A stretch of 64,000 nt of DNA from an uncultured Porphyromonadaceae bacterium (GCA_937989585.1 CALKRW010000063.1:1-64000); one strand, 5' to 3'. Positions 34,956 to 43,716 are shown, numbered from the stretch's first letter. Numbers and translations are program-made. Notes: generated by a model from the sequence alone, not told the origin.

Positions 34956-36269
34956 ATGCAGACGATTAACCGACAGATAATCAGACTTGCATGGCCGGCT
35001 ATCATCACCAACATCACGGCCCCGCTCATGGCTCTGGTGGATACGGCAGTTGTCGGACACCTGGGCGACAGCGCCTACATCGCCGGCACAGCCCTGGGAG
35101 GTGCGGTCTTTAACCTTGTCTACTGGCTGCTTGGGTTTCTGCGCACAGGCACATCAGGTCTTGTGGGGCAGGCAGTGGGTAAAGGAGAGCAGACCCAGGC
35201 TATCTCACTGCTTCGCCGCATGGGGCTTATTGCCCTGATAGCGGGAATGGCCATCATTATTCTCTCCGGAACACTGTTCGATGGCGTAATGCGATTCATG
35301 GACGCCGATGATTCGGCACAGGCACCAGGCCGCATCTACTTTTTCGCCGCCGTATGGGGCGCCCCGGCCTATCTCATGACATCGGTACTCTCCGGATGGT
35401 TCGTCGGTGAACAGGATACACGACCTATCCTTATAATGGCTCTGGTCAGCAACATATTAAATGCCATACTCAGTCCCCTACTGGCATTCGTCGCCGGCCT
35501 TGCAGTACAAGGCATCGCCATCGCTACTGCGATAGCCCAATGGGTGGGTGTTGCCACCGGACTCATAATGCTACTGAATGTCGCGCGACAAAAGAAGATA
35601 TCTCTTACAGAACCGGCCGATGCCCGAATTCCATGGATAAGGCTACTGCACATCAATACTGATATTTTTCTGCGTACACTTTGCCTTGTGGCGGTGACTC
35701 TGTGGTTCACACGTGCCGGTGCCCGTATATCTACGGAAGTCCTTGCCGCCAATGCAGTGCTTATGCAGTTGTTCATGCTTTTCTCATTCTTCACGGATGG
35801 TTTCGCCTTCGCGGGGGAGGCCCTCGCGGCCAAAAGTTTCGGAGCAGGCGATTATCGAGTCCTGAGAGCGACTGTACGTTCACTCATGCATTTCGGCATG
35901 ATTCTCGCAGTGGTCTTCACCGTCATTTATTTCCTCTGCGGAGAAGGCTTAGTAAGTCTTCTTACAGACAATCTGATCGTAAGAGAGAATGCCTCGGAAA
36001 CAATACTCTGGGTAGTGGCAATTCCGCTTTGCGGTTTCATGGCCTTCACATGGGACGGCATCTTCATAGGAATGACCCTTACAGGACGGATGCTGATTTC
36101 CATGATTATTGCAATGGCGGTTTTCTTCGGTTCATATTTCAGGCTTACTCCTGATCTCGGCGTACATGGACTCTGGCTTGCCTTCATACTTTACCTGAGT
36201 ACGAGAGGGATTGCCCAATACCTGCTGTTCAGAACCTACATGCGGAACCTGGCTGAAGTTTCCAAATAA
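34956..36269 (+). CDS. MATE family efflux transporter, DinF type
   Basis: The 437-residue protein has 12 membrane helices. The N-terminal IRLAWPAIITNITAPLMALVDTAVVGHLG and the AYIAGTALGGAVFNLVYW segments are typical of the DinF subgroup. It exports cationic or hydrophobic compounds driven by Na+ or H+. It lies 12 bases after the flippase gene, so the two are likely co-transcribed. Confidence 0.92.
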   Translation: MQTINRQIIRLAWPAIITNITAPLMALVDTAVVGHLGDSAYIAGTALGGAVFNLVYWLLGFLRTGTSGLVGQAVGKGEQTQAISLLRRMGLIALIAGMAIIILSGTLFDGVMRFMDADDSAQAPGRIYFFAAVWGAPAYLMTSVLSGWFVGEQDTRPILIMALVSNILNAILSPLLAFVAGLAVQGIAIATAIAQWVGVATGLIMLLNVARQKKISLTEPADARIPWIRLLHINTDIFLRTLCLVAVTLWFTRAGARISTEVLAANAVLMQLFMLFSFFTDGFAFAGEALAAKSFGAGDYRVLRATVRSLMHFGMILAVVFTVIYFLCGEGLVSLLTDNLIVRENASETILWVVAIPLCGFMAFTWDGIFIGMTLTGRMLISMIIAMAVFFGSYFRLTPDLGVHGLWLAFILYLSTRGIAQYLLFRTYMRNLAEVSK

Positions 36270-36275
36270 TTTGTG

Positions 36276-36283
36276 TATCTTTG
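36276..36283 (+). promoter_or_regulatory. -7 box of the MIP18/DUF59 gene
   Basis: TATCTTTG, the TAnnTTTG consensus, 23 bases before the ATG at 36307 and right after the MATE stop. Confidence 0.65.
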
Positions 36284-36306
36284 CACTATAAAATAAGAAT
36301 CGAATC

Positions 36307-36627
36307 ATGGATCAGGAAAAGAAACTCCAACTTGAGGAAAAAGTCGTGGATATGCTACGTACGGTTTTCGATCCCGAAGTTCCGGTAGACATATACTCAC
36401 TCGGTCTCGTATATAAAATCGACATCAAGGACAACGGAGACCTTGACATAGACATGACACTTACCGCCCCGAACTGTCCTGCCGCCGATTTCATAGTCGA
36501 GGACGCCCGGCTGAAACTGGAGTCCATAGACGGCATAGGCAAGGTCACCATCAACATTGTCTTTGAACCCGAATGGGACAAAGACATGATGTCAGAAGAA
36601 GCCAAACTCGAACTGGGATTCCTTTAA
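36307..36627 (+). CDS. MIP18 family (DUF59) iron-sulfur cluster assembly factor
   Basis: The 106-residue product is a complete MIP18-type protein: FDPEVPVDIYSLGLVYKI near the start, MTLTAPNCPAADFI with the conserved Cys (about residue 60), and an acidic C-terminus (MSEEAKLELGFL), as in the SUF-associated protein SufT/PaaD-like group. It helps to mature Fe-S proteins in the cytoplasm. It has its own promoter and is followed by lpxH 19 bases later. Confidence 0.9.
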   Translation: MDQEKKLQLEEKVVDMLRTVFDPEVPVDIYSLGLVYKIDIKDNGDLDIDMTLTAPNCPAADFIVEDARLKLESIDGIGKVTINIVFEPEWDKDMMSEEAKLELGFL

Positions 36628-36646
36628 ACCAATTCACGCCCAAACC

Positions 36647-37402
36647 TTGCGTACCAAAACCTACTTCCTAAGCGACCTGCACCTCGGCGCCACATACATG
36701 CCCGACGAGCGCGAGCACGAGGCCCGCGTCATTGCCATGCTTCGCTCGTTCGAGAAGGACGCACGAACAATATATCTTCTCGGAGATGTACTTGACTACT
36801 GGTACGAGTACAAGACCGTAGTACCTCGCGGCCATGTCCGCTTTTTCGGAGAACTCGCCCGACTCGCCGACTCGGGAATAAAAATATACTGGTTCATAGG
36901 GAACCATGATATATGGCTCTTCGATTACCTCAAGAATGAACTCGGAATCGAGATCATAGACGGATGTGCCATCCATGAGATTGACGGCAAACACTTTTTC
37001 ATGTGTCACGGAGACGGGCTGGGAGATCCGTCCCGTGCATACGGACTTATGCGCCGAATTTTCCGCAACCGTTTCGCACAATGGCTTTTCGCCGGAATAC
37101 ATCCCCGGTGGACTATTCCGTTCGCATATCGCTGGAGCAATCATTCACGCATGGCCCGTGGCGAAGGGATAGCGCAGTATAAGGGCGATGAGCAGGAACT
37201 GCCCATGATTTATGCCCGTAAATACGTAAGCGAGCATCCAGACATAGACTATTTCATATCAGGTCACCGTCATGTAGCTGTCACGCGTCCACTACCCAAT
37301 GGAGGCACGTTCGCCATACTTGGCGATTGCTTCCGTCAGTTTACATACGGTGTTTTTGACGGATCGGTGTTTACACTTTGTCATTTCAATGAAATATCCT
37401 AA
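36647..37402 (+). CDS. lpxH: UDP-2,3-diacylglucosamine diphosphatase
   Basis: LpxH-type calcineurin-like phosphoesterase of 251 residues in lipid A synthesis, releasing UMP to give lipid X. Metal-binding motifs are present: SDLHLG (5-13), GDVLDYWYE, GNHDIW, HGDGLGD and GHRHV. The start is a TTG 19 bases after the preceding stop; no nearer ATG precedes the SDLHLG motif. It is adjacent to the Fe-S factor gene and probably co-transcribed. Confidence 0.9.
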   Translation: MRTKTYFLSDLHLGATYMPDEREHEARVIAMLRSFEKDARTIYLLGDVLDYWYEYKTVVPRGHVRFFGELARLADSGIKIYWFIGNHDIWLFDYLKNELGIEIIDGCAIHEIDGKHFFMCHGDGLGDPSRAYGLMRRIFRNRFAQWLFAGIHPRWTIPFAYRWSNHSRMARGEGIAQYKGDEQELPMIYARKYVSEHPDIDYFISGHRHVAVTRPLPNGGTFAILGDCFRQFTYGVFDGSVFTLCHFNEIS

Positions 37403-37623
37403 TCCTCACGATAGGGCTCCCGAAAAATAGTATTTTTGTAACTGCAAAATACAAAAAGACAGGACCAATATAGAACTTTACATTTTTTAACCTTTACAAT
37501 ACACGCATACAACATCCCGAAGCAGAATGTTCAATTTATTAATTCTCAGATTATTGAATAGGGAATCCCAGAAAAAAACAGAGAATGCGCTTTAAAAGTA
37601 TGCTTAATAACATATAAAATAAT
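37403..37623. other. AT-rich intergenic stretch
   Basis: No coding frame seen. It contains TATTTTTG at 37431-37438, a -7-like box without a matching -33 element, and otherwise plain AT-rich sequence up to the promoter of the candidate small RNA. Confidence 0.4.
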
Positions 37624-37654
37624 TTTGCAGAATGTTACTTAGTGCCTACTTTTG
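37624..37654 (+). promoter_or_regulatory. Promoter of candidate small RNA
   Basis: TTTG (37624-37627), 19 bases, TACTTTTG (37647-37654), a full match to the Bacteroidota primary promoter, with no open reading frame downstream before a hairpin terminator. Confidence 0.75.
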
Positions 37655-37659
37655 TACCG

Positions 37660-37750
37660 CAACCTAAAACAATCTTTTTTACCTTAGAAATTGTACCTAG
37701 TGGAAACCTATAGGACGGAACTCTGTGACAGAGTCCCGTCTTATATTTTT
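37660..37750 (+). ncRNA. Candidate small RNA, about 85-90 nt
   Basis: Transcription from the promoter at 37624-37654 should begin near 37660 and end at the hairpin 37714-37740, GACGGAACTCTG, loop TGA, CAGAGTCCCGTC (one mismatch), followed by TTATATTTTT. The sequence between has no start codon with a usable frame. No known RNA family is recognised. An alternative is a fortuitous promoter plus the terminator of lpxH, although the terminator is over 300 bases from lpxH. Confidence 0.5.
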
Positions 37751-37830
37751 CAACCCATCTACAAACGAAACCTAATTGCACTCTCACGGTATCAAATTCA
37801 ACATAAAACGTGTCTAAACAATAGTAGTCA

Positions 37831-37867
37831 GACAAAAAAGAGAGGGCGCCTTCACAGGTGCCCTCTC
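37831..37867 (-). terminator. Terminator of the rubrerythrin transcript
   Basis: Read leftward: GAGAGGGCACC, loop TGTGAA, GGCGCCCTCTC then CTTTTTTGTC. Eleven base pairs with one G-U, and a T6 tract. A second perfect 10-bp stem (GGGGCGTTGC / GCAACGCCCC, 37949-37985) lies between it and the rubrerythrin stop, so the transcript has a structured 3' untranslated region of about 180 nt. Confidence 0.8.
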
Positions 37868-38008
37868 GCAGCGATTGATCGCCGGAGGGGTAAATAGCGA
37901 CCAATCTGTGGCGTCCACTATTTCATATGGGCAAATGGACTCCACATCGGGGCGTTGCATAGATGGGTGGGATGAGCAACGCCCCAGGGGTTGGGGATGA
38001 TGTATATC

Positions 38009-38563
38009 TTACTTCTTGAAGAAGCGGTTGTAGAGACCTTCAAAGCCCTTACCATGACGGGCCTCGTCTTTAGCCATCTCGTGAACTGTATCGTGAATTG
38101 CGTCAAGATTCAGTTCTTTGGCGCGGCGGGCAATACGCATTTTGTCTTCGTTAGCGCCTGCTTCAGCGGCCATACGCTTCTCCAGGTTGGTCTTAGTATC
38201 CCATACCACTTCGCCGAGGAGTTCGGCAAATTTAGCAGCATGCTCAGCCTCTTCATGAGCGTAACGGCGGAAAGCCTCAGCAATTTCGGGATAGCCTTCG
38301 CGATCAGCCTGACGTGACATAGCGAGATACATGCCAACCTCGGTGCACTCACCGTTGAAGTGATTGGTCAGGTCTGCTATCATTTCGTCATCACAGCCCT
38401 TGGCTACGCCGATTTCATGTTCGGTAACGAATTTCAGGCCAGCTTCGCCGTCAGGAACTTCCTTGAACTTGGATGCAGGGGCGCCACAGAGAGGGCACTT
38501 CTCGGGAGCATGTTCGCCTTCGTAGATATATCCGCAGACTGTACAAATAAATTTCTTTTTCAT
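38009..38563 (-). CDS. Rubrerythrin with N-terminal rubredoxin domain (reverse rubrerythrin)
   Basis: The 184-residue protein reduces hydrogen peroxide in anaerobes. A rubredoxin-like iron site is at the N-terminus (CTVCGYIYEG, then CPLCGAP), followed by a four-helix diiron domain with Glu/His ligands (FNGECTEVGMYLAMSRQA, YAHEEAEHAAKF, EMAKDEARHGKGF). In classical rubrerythrin the rubredoxin part is C-terminal; here the order is reversed. It stands alone with its own promoter at 38719-38749 and a strong terminator. Confidence 0.93.
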   Translation of the reverse strand: MKKKFICTVCGYIYEGEHAPEKCPLCGAPASKFKEVPDGEAGLKFVTEHEIGVAKGCDDEMIADLTNHFNGECTEVGMYLAMSRQADREGYPEIAEAFRRYAHEEAEHAAKFAELLGEVVWDTKTNLEKRMAAEAGANEDKMRIARRAKELNLDAIHDTVHEMAKDEARHGKGFEGLYNRFFKK

Positions 38564-38699
38564 TGTTTCAATAGTTATTAGTTAGTTATTTTCCAAACAG
38601 ACTATTGTATAGTCCTTTGCTATAATTGCGTCAACATTCACCGGCAACTCTTTGCCTCAAGTATAGCAATGCCGACCGACTGTATTAACAAGAGACGAC

Positions 38700-38749
38700 A
38701 CAACGTTGTTCTACGTTGCAAATTTAATAAATCCTAAGAATATCACAAA
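38700..38749 (-). promoter_or_regulatory. Rubrerythrin promoter with palindrome at the start site
   Basis: On the minus strand: TTTG (38746-38749), 19 bases, TAAATTTG (38719-38726). The expected start site (about 38712) is next to a perfect 10-bp palindrome ACAACGTTGT (38700-38709), a possible operator for a redox or peroxide regulator. The leader is about 150 nt. Confidence 0.65.
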
Positions 38750-38911
38750 GTTCTGAACAAAAATTTTACATATTTATTTTTCGATTTACATGCAGCCAAC
38801 AACAAGACTCGTGTCAAGACTTTAAGCACAAAAGATAACTCAAACCGCCGCACCGAAAAAGTTGGTTAAAAATAGGCAACGGAACATACCGCGGTTTTTA
38901 CATTTTTTTAT

Positions 38912-38919
38912 TACCTTTG
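38912..38919 (+). promoter_or_regulatory. -7 box of the nfnAB promoter
   Basis: TACCTTTG, a TAnnTTTG match, about 62 bases before the nfnA start at 38981. No good -33 element; the upstream region is T-rich. Confidence 0.6.
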
Positions 38920-38980
38920 TATCATACAATATACTGCAATCTGAATTTATCACGAACCAACCTCAAATCATATACTTTAC

Positions 38981-39775
38981 GTGTACCGAATAGTTTCTAA
39001 AGAAATGTTCAGCGAGCGTGTCGCAAAACTCGTAGTCGAGGCTCCGCTTATCGCTCGCTCACGTCGTCCGGGGCATTTCGTAATCGTACGCCTTGGCGAA
39101 AAAGGAGAGCGCATACCTCTGACCATAGCGGATGCCGATGTCGCAAACGGCACAATAACCCTTGTAGTACAGGCAGTCGGAGATTCCACGGCTCATTTCA
39201 TCGCTCTTGAGCCTGGTGACGAGTTCACTGACGTCGTTGGGCCTCTGGGACACGCGACCGATATAGGACATTTCGGAACCGTTGTATGTTCTGGTGGAGG
39301 TGTCGGCGTTGCTCCGCTCCTACCCATAATCAAGGCAATGAAGGAGGCAGGCAACCGTATCATATCAGTGCTTGCCGCACGCAACAAAGACCTGATTATT
39401 CTCGAGGACGAGGTCCGCAAGTATTCCGATGAGGTAATCATCATGACCGATGATGGCTCTTCCGGCCGCAAGGGGCTTGTCACCAACGGCATAGAGGAGG
39501 TCATTCAGCGTGAGCACGTTGACCGGGTTGTCACAATCGGCCCCGCTGTCATGATGAAGTTTGTCGCACTTCTTACGAAGAAGTACGAAATACCGACAAT
39601 CTGCTCTTTAAACACAATTATGGTTGACGGCACAGGCATGTGCGGAGCATGCCGTGTCAGCATCGGAGGCAAGACCCGATTCGTATGCGTTGACGGTCCT
39701 GAATTCGATGCGCATCAGGTAGATTTCGACCAGATGCTGACACGCCTGCGGGCATACGATGCTCCGCGCAACTGA
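38981..39775 (+). CDS. nfnA: NADH-dependent ferredoxin:NADP+ oxidoreductase, subunit A (NfnA-like)
   Basis: The 264-residue FAD/NAD-binding protein has the ferredoxin-NADP reductase fold (RPGHFVIVRL for flavin, GGVGVAPLLPIIKAM for nucleotide) and a C-terminal [2Fe-2S] site with Cys spacing MCGACRVSIGG ... FVCVDGPEFDAHQVDF. In anaerobes it pairs with the GltA-like subunit to balance NADH, NADPH and ferredoxin by electron bifurcation. Its stop is 27 bases before the preferred start of the B subunit. The start codon at 38981 is GTG. Confidence 0.9.
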   Translation: MYRIVSKEMFSERVAKLVVEAPLIARSRRPGHFVIVRLGEKGERIPLTIADADVANGTITLVVQAVGDSTAHFIALEPGDEFTDVVGPLGHATDIGHFGTVVCSGGGVGVAPLLPIIKAMKEAGNRIISVLAARNKDLIILEDEVRKYSDEVIIMTDDGSSGRKGLVTNGIEEVIQREHVDRVVTIGPAVMMKFVALLTKKYEIPTICSLNTIMVDGTGMCGACRVSIGGKTRFVCVDGPEFDAHQVDFDQMLTRLRAYDAPRN

Positions 39776-39802
39776 TTGTACCACCCATCACCGTATCCCA
39801 AA

Positions 39803-41257
39803 ATGTCCAAGCAATCTTTCGAAGAAATATCGTCACGTGACAGCCAATGGCGCAAAGAACTGCGTGACGCCCTCAAGGCACCCGAGCGGACGGCCATCCC
39901 ACGTGCAAGAATGAATGAACTTGACCCGGCCTTCCGTATAACATGCAACGAAGAGGTCAACCAAGGACTCGAACACAATCAGGCAGTCCGCGAAGCCACC
40001 CGCTGTCTCGACTGTCCTAACCCGGGTTGTGTAACAGGCTGTCCCGTCAACATAAATATTCCGGCGTTCGTAAAGAATATCCAGCGTGGCGACACCGATT
40101 CAGCCGGCCGTATCCTCAGGGCCACTAGCGCATTGCCTTCGGTATGCGGACGCGTGTGTCCACAGGAACGTCAGTGCGAAAGCAAGTGCATATACCTGAA
40201 AATGGGCAAACAGCCCGTAGCCATAGGCTGGCTGGAGCGTTTTGCCGCAGACAATTCGCAAGTTGAGACTAATAGCCAACCGGAACCCAACGGAAAAAAA
40301 GTCTGCGTGGTGGGATCCGGTCCCGCTTCCCTTTCCTTTGCCGGGTCGATGTCAGCACTAGGCTATAAGGTCGTGGTTTACGAAGCCCTGCATCAGATTG
40401 GAGGAGTTCTCAAATACGGCATACCTGAGTTCCGCCTTCCCAATGAGATTGTTGATAAAGAAATCAACCGTCTGCGTGACAATGGCGTAGAGTTCCACAC
40501 AGATATAGTCGTGGGCAAGACGCTCGGTTACAGCGACCTCCTGAAAGAAGGGTTTGACGGAATCTTCATCGCCTCCGGCGCAGGTCTTCCACGTTTCATG
40601 GACATTCCCGGCGAAAATCTGAACGGCGTAATGTCATCCAACGAATTTCTAACCCGCGTCAATCTCATGGGTGCCGGAAGGCCCGGATATGCCACACCTG
40701 TGCGCAAGGGACATGTCGTGGCAGTTATCGGCGGCGGCAACACGGCCATGGACTCGGTCCGAACGGCCTTACGCAAGGGTGCCGAACGCGCCATGATTGT
40801 CTATCGACGTGACATGGCGGAGATGCCTGCACGCGCCGAGGAAGTCGAACATGCCCGTCAGGAAGGCGTGGAGTTCATGACCCTGCACAATCCCGTGGAA
40901 TACATCGGTAACGAACGCGGCGAAGTTTGCGCAATGCGCCTGCAACAGATGCGTCTTGGCGAACCCGGCCCTGACGGACGACGCAGTCCGGAGCCAATTC
41001 CAGGTGCGATTGTAGAAATCCCGGTCGACGAGGTAATCGTATCGGTCGGCGTATCGCCTAACCCTCTTATCCCGAATTCTATCGAGGGGCTAGAAGTCAC
41101 ACGCCGCGGCACACTTGTAGTAGACGACAATCTCCGCACCTCCATCCCGACCATGTATGCCGGCGGCGACATCGTACGCGGCGGCGCGACAGTTATCCTT
41201 GCCATGGGCGACGGACGCCAGGCGGCGGCCGCAATGCACGCCCGACTTTCTGAATAA
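39803..41257 (+). CDS. nfnB: NfnB/GltA-like NADPH-dependent oxidoreductase, subunit B
   Basis: The 484-residue product resembles the glutamate synthase small subunit: an N-terminal Cys-rich region for two [4Fe-4S] clusters (ATRCLDCPNPGCVTGCPVNI and CGRVCPQERQCESKC), then FAD and NADPH Rossmann motifs (VVGSGPASLSFAG, VIGGGNTAMDSVRTA) and a C-terminal GGDIVRGGATV. No glutamate synthase large subunit is adjacent; the partner is the NfnA-like gene directly upstream, so an Nfn role is preferred over GltD. The ATG at 39803 is chosen over the TTG at 39776. Confidence 0.9.
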   Translation: MSKQSFEEISSRDSQWRKELRDALKAPERTAIPRARMNELDPAFRITCNEEVNQGLEHNQAVREATRCLDCPNPGCVTGCPVNINIPAFVKNIQRGDTDSAGRILRATSALPSVCGRVCPQERQCESKCIYLKMGKQPVAIGWLERFAADNSQVETNSQPEPNGKKVCVVGSGPASLSFAGSMSALGYKVVVYEALHQIGGVLKYGIPEFRLPNEIVDKEINRLRDNGVEFHTDIVVGKTLGYSDLLKEGFDGIFIASGAGLPRFMDIPGENLNGVMSSNEFLTRVNLMGAGRPGYATPVRKGHVVAVIGGGNTAMDSVRTALRKGAERAMIVYRRDMAEMPARAEEVEHARQEGVEFMTLHNPVEYIGNERGEVCAMRLQQMRLGEPGPDGRRSPEPIPGAIVEIPVDEVIVSVGVSPNPLIPNSIEGLEVTRRGTLVVDDNLRTSIPTMYAGGDIVRGGATVILAMGDGRQAAAAMHARLSE

Positions 41258-41297
41258 TGTTTTACGAGCAGAATACCGTACTTCTGAAATAGACAAA

Positions 41298-42179
41298 ATG
41301 ACATACCGAAATATAAAACTACTGAGCAGCATGATGACCGTCATGCTGCTTACATTGACTGTACTTTTAACTTCCTGCGCAAACAAACATGAAGGCCGGG
41401 TCATAGCCGTATCGATCGAACCTGAGCGTGCCCTCCTCGAACAGATTGTCGGCGACCGTTTCGCTGTCAAGACACTTCTGCCTTCGGGAGCAAATCCCGA
41501 GACATTCGAACCGACAATCAAAACCACTCGCGAAGTCAATGACGCCGAGGCTTATTTCTCCCTAGGGGCGTTGCCATTTGAGGCAAAGATATCATCCTCG
41601 CTGCCTGCATCGGTTGCTCAGGCAAACATCACTCGAGGCATAGCACCGATCTTCGGCACCCATGACCATGACGGAGAGGAAGAGCATGAAGGCCATCACC
41701 ATGGCAGCGCAGATCCACATACATGGACATCTGTAAAAAATGCCCGCATCATGGCAAAAAATATGCTTGACGAACTTGTACTACTTGACCCCGATGGTAA
41801 GGAATACTATACCAACCGCTACAACAAACTTGACGCTCACCTTGATTCACTCGACCATGCTTTTGCAGAGCGTCTAAAAAAAATGTCAGGCAAATCGTTC
41901 GCAGTATGGCACCCTTCGCTGTCTTATTTTGCTCGCGATTACGGTCTCAACCAGATTTCCGTAGGTTTCGAGAACAAAGAGATTTCCCCATCGCGCATGG
42001 CGTCTGTCGCGGAACATGCGCGTGAACACAACGTACGGGTGCTTTTCTTCCAGAAAGAATACGACTCCCGCCAAGTCAGTACGCTCAGCAACGAACTAGG
42101 CATAAAAGTGATAACAATCAACCCCCTTGACTATGAATGGGAAAGACAACTTGACAATATCGTCAGCGAACTTCAGTGA
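41298..42179 (+). CDS. znuA: Zinc ABC transporter, substrate-binding lipoprotein
   Basis: The 293-residue protein has a signal peptide with lipobox VLLTSC and the cluster A-I metal-binding fold. The His-rich acidic loop (THDHDGEEEHEGHHHG) before ADPHTW is typical of zinc binders; ligands include that His, WHPSLSYF and a late Asp. It delivers Zn2+ to an inner-membrane permease, but no ZnuB gene follows. The start is at 41298; the longer frame to 41157 lies within nfnB and has no signal peptide. The 3' end overlaps znuC by about 47 bases. Confidence 0.9.
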   Translation: MTYRNIKLLSSMMTVMLLTLTVLLTSCANKHEGRVIAVSIEPERALLEQIVGDRFAVKTLLPSGANPETFEPTIKTTREVNDAEAYFSLGALPFEAKISSSLPASVAQANITRGIAPIFGTHDHDGEEEHEGHHHGSADPHTWTSVKNARIMAKNMLDELVLLDPDGKEYYTNRYNKLDAHLDSLDHAFAERLKKMSGKSFAVWHPSLSYFARDYGLNQISVGFENKEISPSRMASVAEHAREHNVRVLFFQKEYDSRQVSTLSNELGIKVITINPLDYEWERQLDNIVSELQ

Positions 42180-42936
42180 CGAACTGTCTTACAATGAATT
42201 TGCCCACTCGGCAGACGCTTACTGTCACGAATGCCATTCAGTGCATGGACACACCCTCGAACATACCGATTCAGAGGCGTTGATTACCATCGACCATGTA
42301 TCCATGGGATGGGACGGCCGCAAAGTTCTTGATGACATCTCGATGAGTGTTTACCGTGGTGATTTCATAGCCATAACGGGACCCAACGGCGGTGGCAAGA
42401 CTACACTTCTGAAATTGCTGCTGGGTCTTATCCGTCCGATGACCGGACGTGTCATTCACAATACTGACAATCTGCGCATAGGCTATCTTCCACAGAAAAA
42501 CCTGATAGACTCGCAATATCCAATAACTGTCAGCGAGGTAATAAAATCCGGTCTGCTCGGCATTAAGGGCCTCGGGAAAGAAGAGCGGCAGCGAAAATAC
42601 GAAAGAGCGGTCCATGAAGTGGGACTTGAGGACCACGTGTCGCAGAGTATCGGCGTGCTTTCAGGAGGTCAGTTGCAACGTGCGCTTCTTGCGCGCGCAA
42701 TAATCTCTGAACCAGTGTTACTTGTCCTTGACGAGCCACTCAGTTATATCGACAAGCGTTTCGAGGCCCATCTATATGACATAATCCGCCGTCTCGCACA
42801 GGATACGACCATTGTACTTGTATCTCACGAGATGTCAACGCTCGCCGGTATGGCAAACCGACATTTCATTGTCGACTGCACACTGCATGCCTGCAACTCC
42901 CATCATCACTTCGCACGATATGCCTGTGACGAATAA
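42133..42936 (+). CDS. znuC: Zinc-type ABC transporter ATPase with His/Cys-rich ends
   Basis: The 267-residue protein has the ABC ATPase motifs: Walker A GPNGGGKTTLLK, Q-loop LPQKN, signature LSGGQLQRALLARA, Walker B LLVLDEPLSYID, and switch His VSHEM, matching the ZnuC/MntB group. It differs from standard ZnuC by a His/Cys-rich N-terminal extension (H25, C31, H32, C34, H35, H38, H40, H44) and a His/Cys-rich C-terminus (C249, H252, C254, H257-H259, C265), which could bind zinc. Its start lies inside znuA. The stop abuts the convergent EFR1 gene with no gap, and no permease gene is present. Confidence 0.88.
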   Translation: MNGKDNLTISSANFSDELSYNEFAHSADAYCHECHSVHGHTLEHTDSEALITIDHVSMGWDGRKVLDDISMSVYRGDFIAITGPNGGGKTTLLKLLLGLIRPMTGRVIHNTDNLRIGYLPQKNLIDSQYPITVSEVIKSGLLGIKGLGKEERQRKYERAVHEVGLEDHVSQSIGVLSGGQLQRALLARAIISEPVLLVLDEPLSYIDKRFEAHLYDIIRRLAQDTTIVLVSHEMSTLAGMANRHFIVDCTLHACNSHHHFARYACDE

Positions 42937-43716
42937 TTACTTCAGGAAACGCCTGTACTGGCCTTTGCCGGCGGTATTGGATTTGACATATTCCACCGCA
43001 TGATGGGGGCAGACATGATAACAACGCAGACACATCGCACAGGTATCCGTCCAATGAGGATGTCCGTGTTTCGAGATAGTGATGCGGCCCATTGGGCAAG
43101 AGCGCACACACAATCCGCAGCCGATACAGTCTTCAGTATAATGAAACGGACTGACGGGCATACAGTGCCTGATGAACCAGGGATAAATCACCTTGCTCTT
43201 GATACGTGGAAATCGTCCTGAGGTCACGTCACTCTCCACCTTGGACGCATCTACGGAGATACGTTCCGCAATCTCATTAATTCGCGGGACACACGCGTCA
43301 ATTTTTGCCCGTTCTACTTCAGGCGCGTCGACATCAAAACCTTTCATCAGGACATATGTATTTGGCATTATGACAGTAAACGCCAGACGGTCGGTGTATC
43401 CGCAAGCACGCATGACCTTGCGCCACTGGCTATCCGTCATTCCCGCATCATCGCCGCATGTCATCACAAGATGATGTACCGAATCCTCCGGAGCGTTGAT
43501 TGTGCAACGTGTCATAAACGCCTCGACAATCGGAGGAATACCCCACGAATACACAGGGAACATCCATATGATTCTTTCGTCATCAGTATCAATTCTTGTT
43601 GATGACGGAGTTGTCAGCATGGAACCTGTCATTTCAATGAGTCTGTCTCCAAGCCTCTCTGAAAGAAGCCGGGCGCAATGACGCGTGTTCCCGGTTCCTG
43701 AGAAATAGATAATCAT
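42937..43716 (-). CDS. EFR1-type protein: flavodoxin domain plus two [4Fe-4S] clusters
   Basis: The 259-residue product begins with a flavodoxin-like FMN loop (YFSGTGNTRHCARLL) and ends with a ferredoxin-type domain carrying two 4Fe-4S motifs (DCIGCGLCVRSCPMG and TCAMCLRCYHVCPHHAVEY). EFR1 proteins are common in gut anaerobes; their redox partner and role are unknown. The two domains are complete. It is convergent with znuC, stop against stop, and probably monocistronic. Confidence 0.88.
   Translation of the reverse strand: MIIYFSGTGNTRHCARLLSERLGDRLIEMTGSMLTTPSSTRIDTDDERIIWMFPVYSWGIPPIVEAFMTRCTINAPEDSVHHLVMTCGDDAGMTDSQWRKVMRACGYTDRLAFTVIMPNTYVLMKGFDVDAPEVERAKIDACVPRINEIAERISVDASKVESDVTSGRFPRIKSKVIYPWFIRHCMPVSPFHYTEDCIGCGLCVRSCPMGRITISKHGHPHWTDTCAMCLRCYHVCPHHAVEYVKSNTAGKGQYRRFLK

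Noticed and set aside
37635..37904. Minus-strand frame of 89 codons
   Set aside because: It spans the small-RNA promoter, both hairpins and a terminator, so it is non-coding.
39776..39803. TTG start for nfnB
   Set aside because: The ATG at 39803 begins the conserved N-terminus; the added nine residues are not typical.
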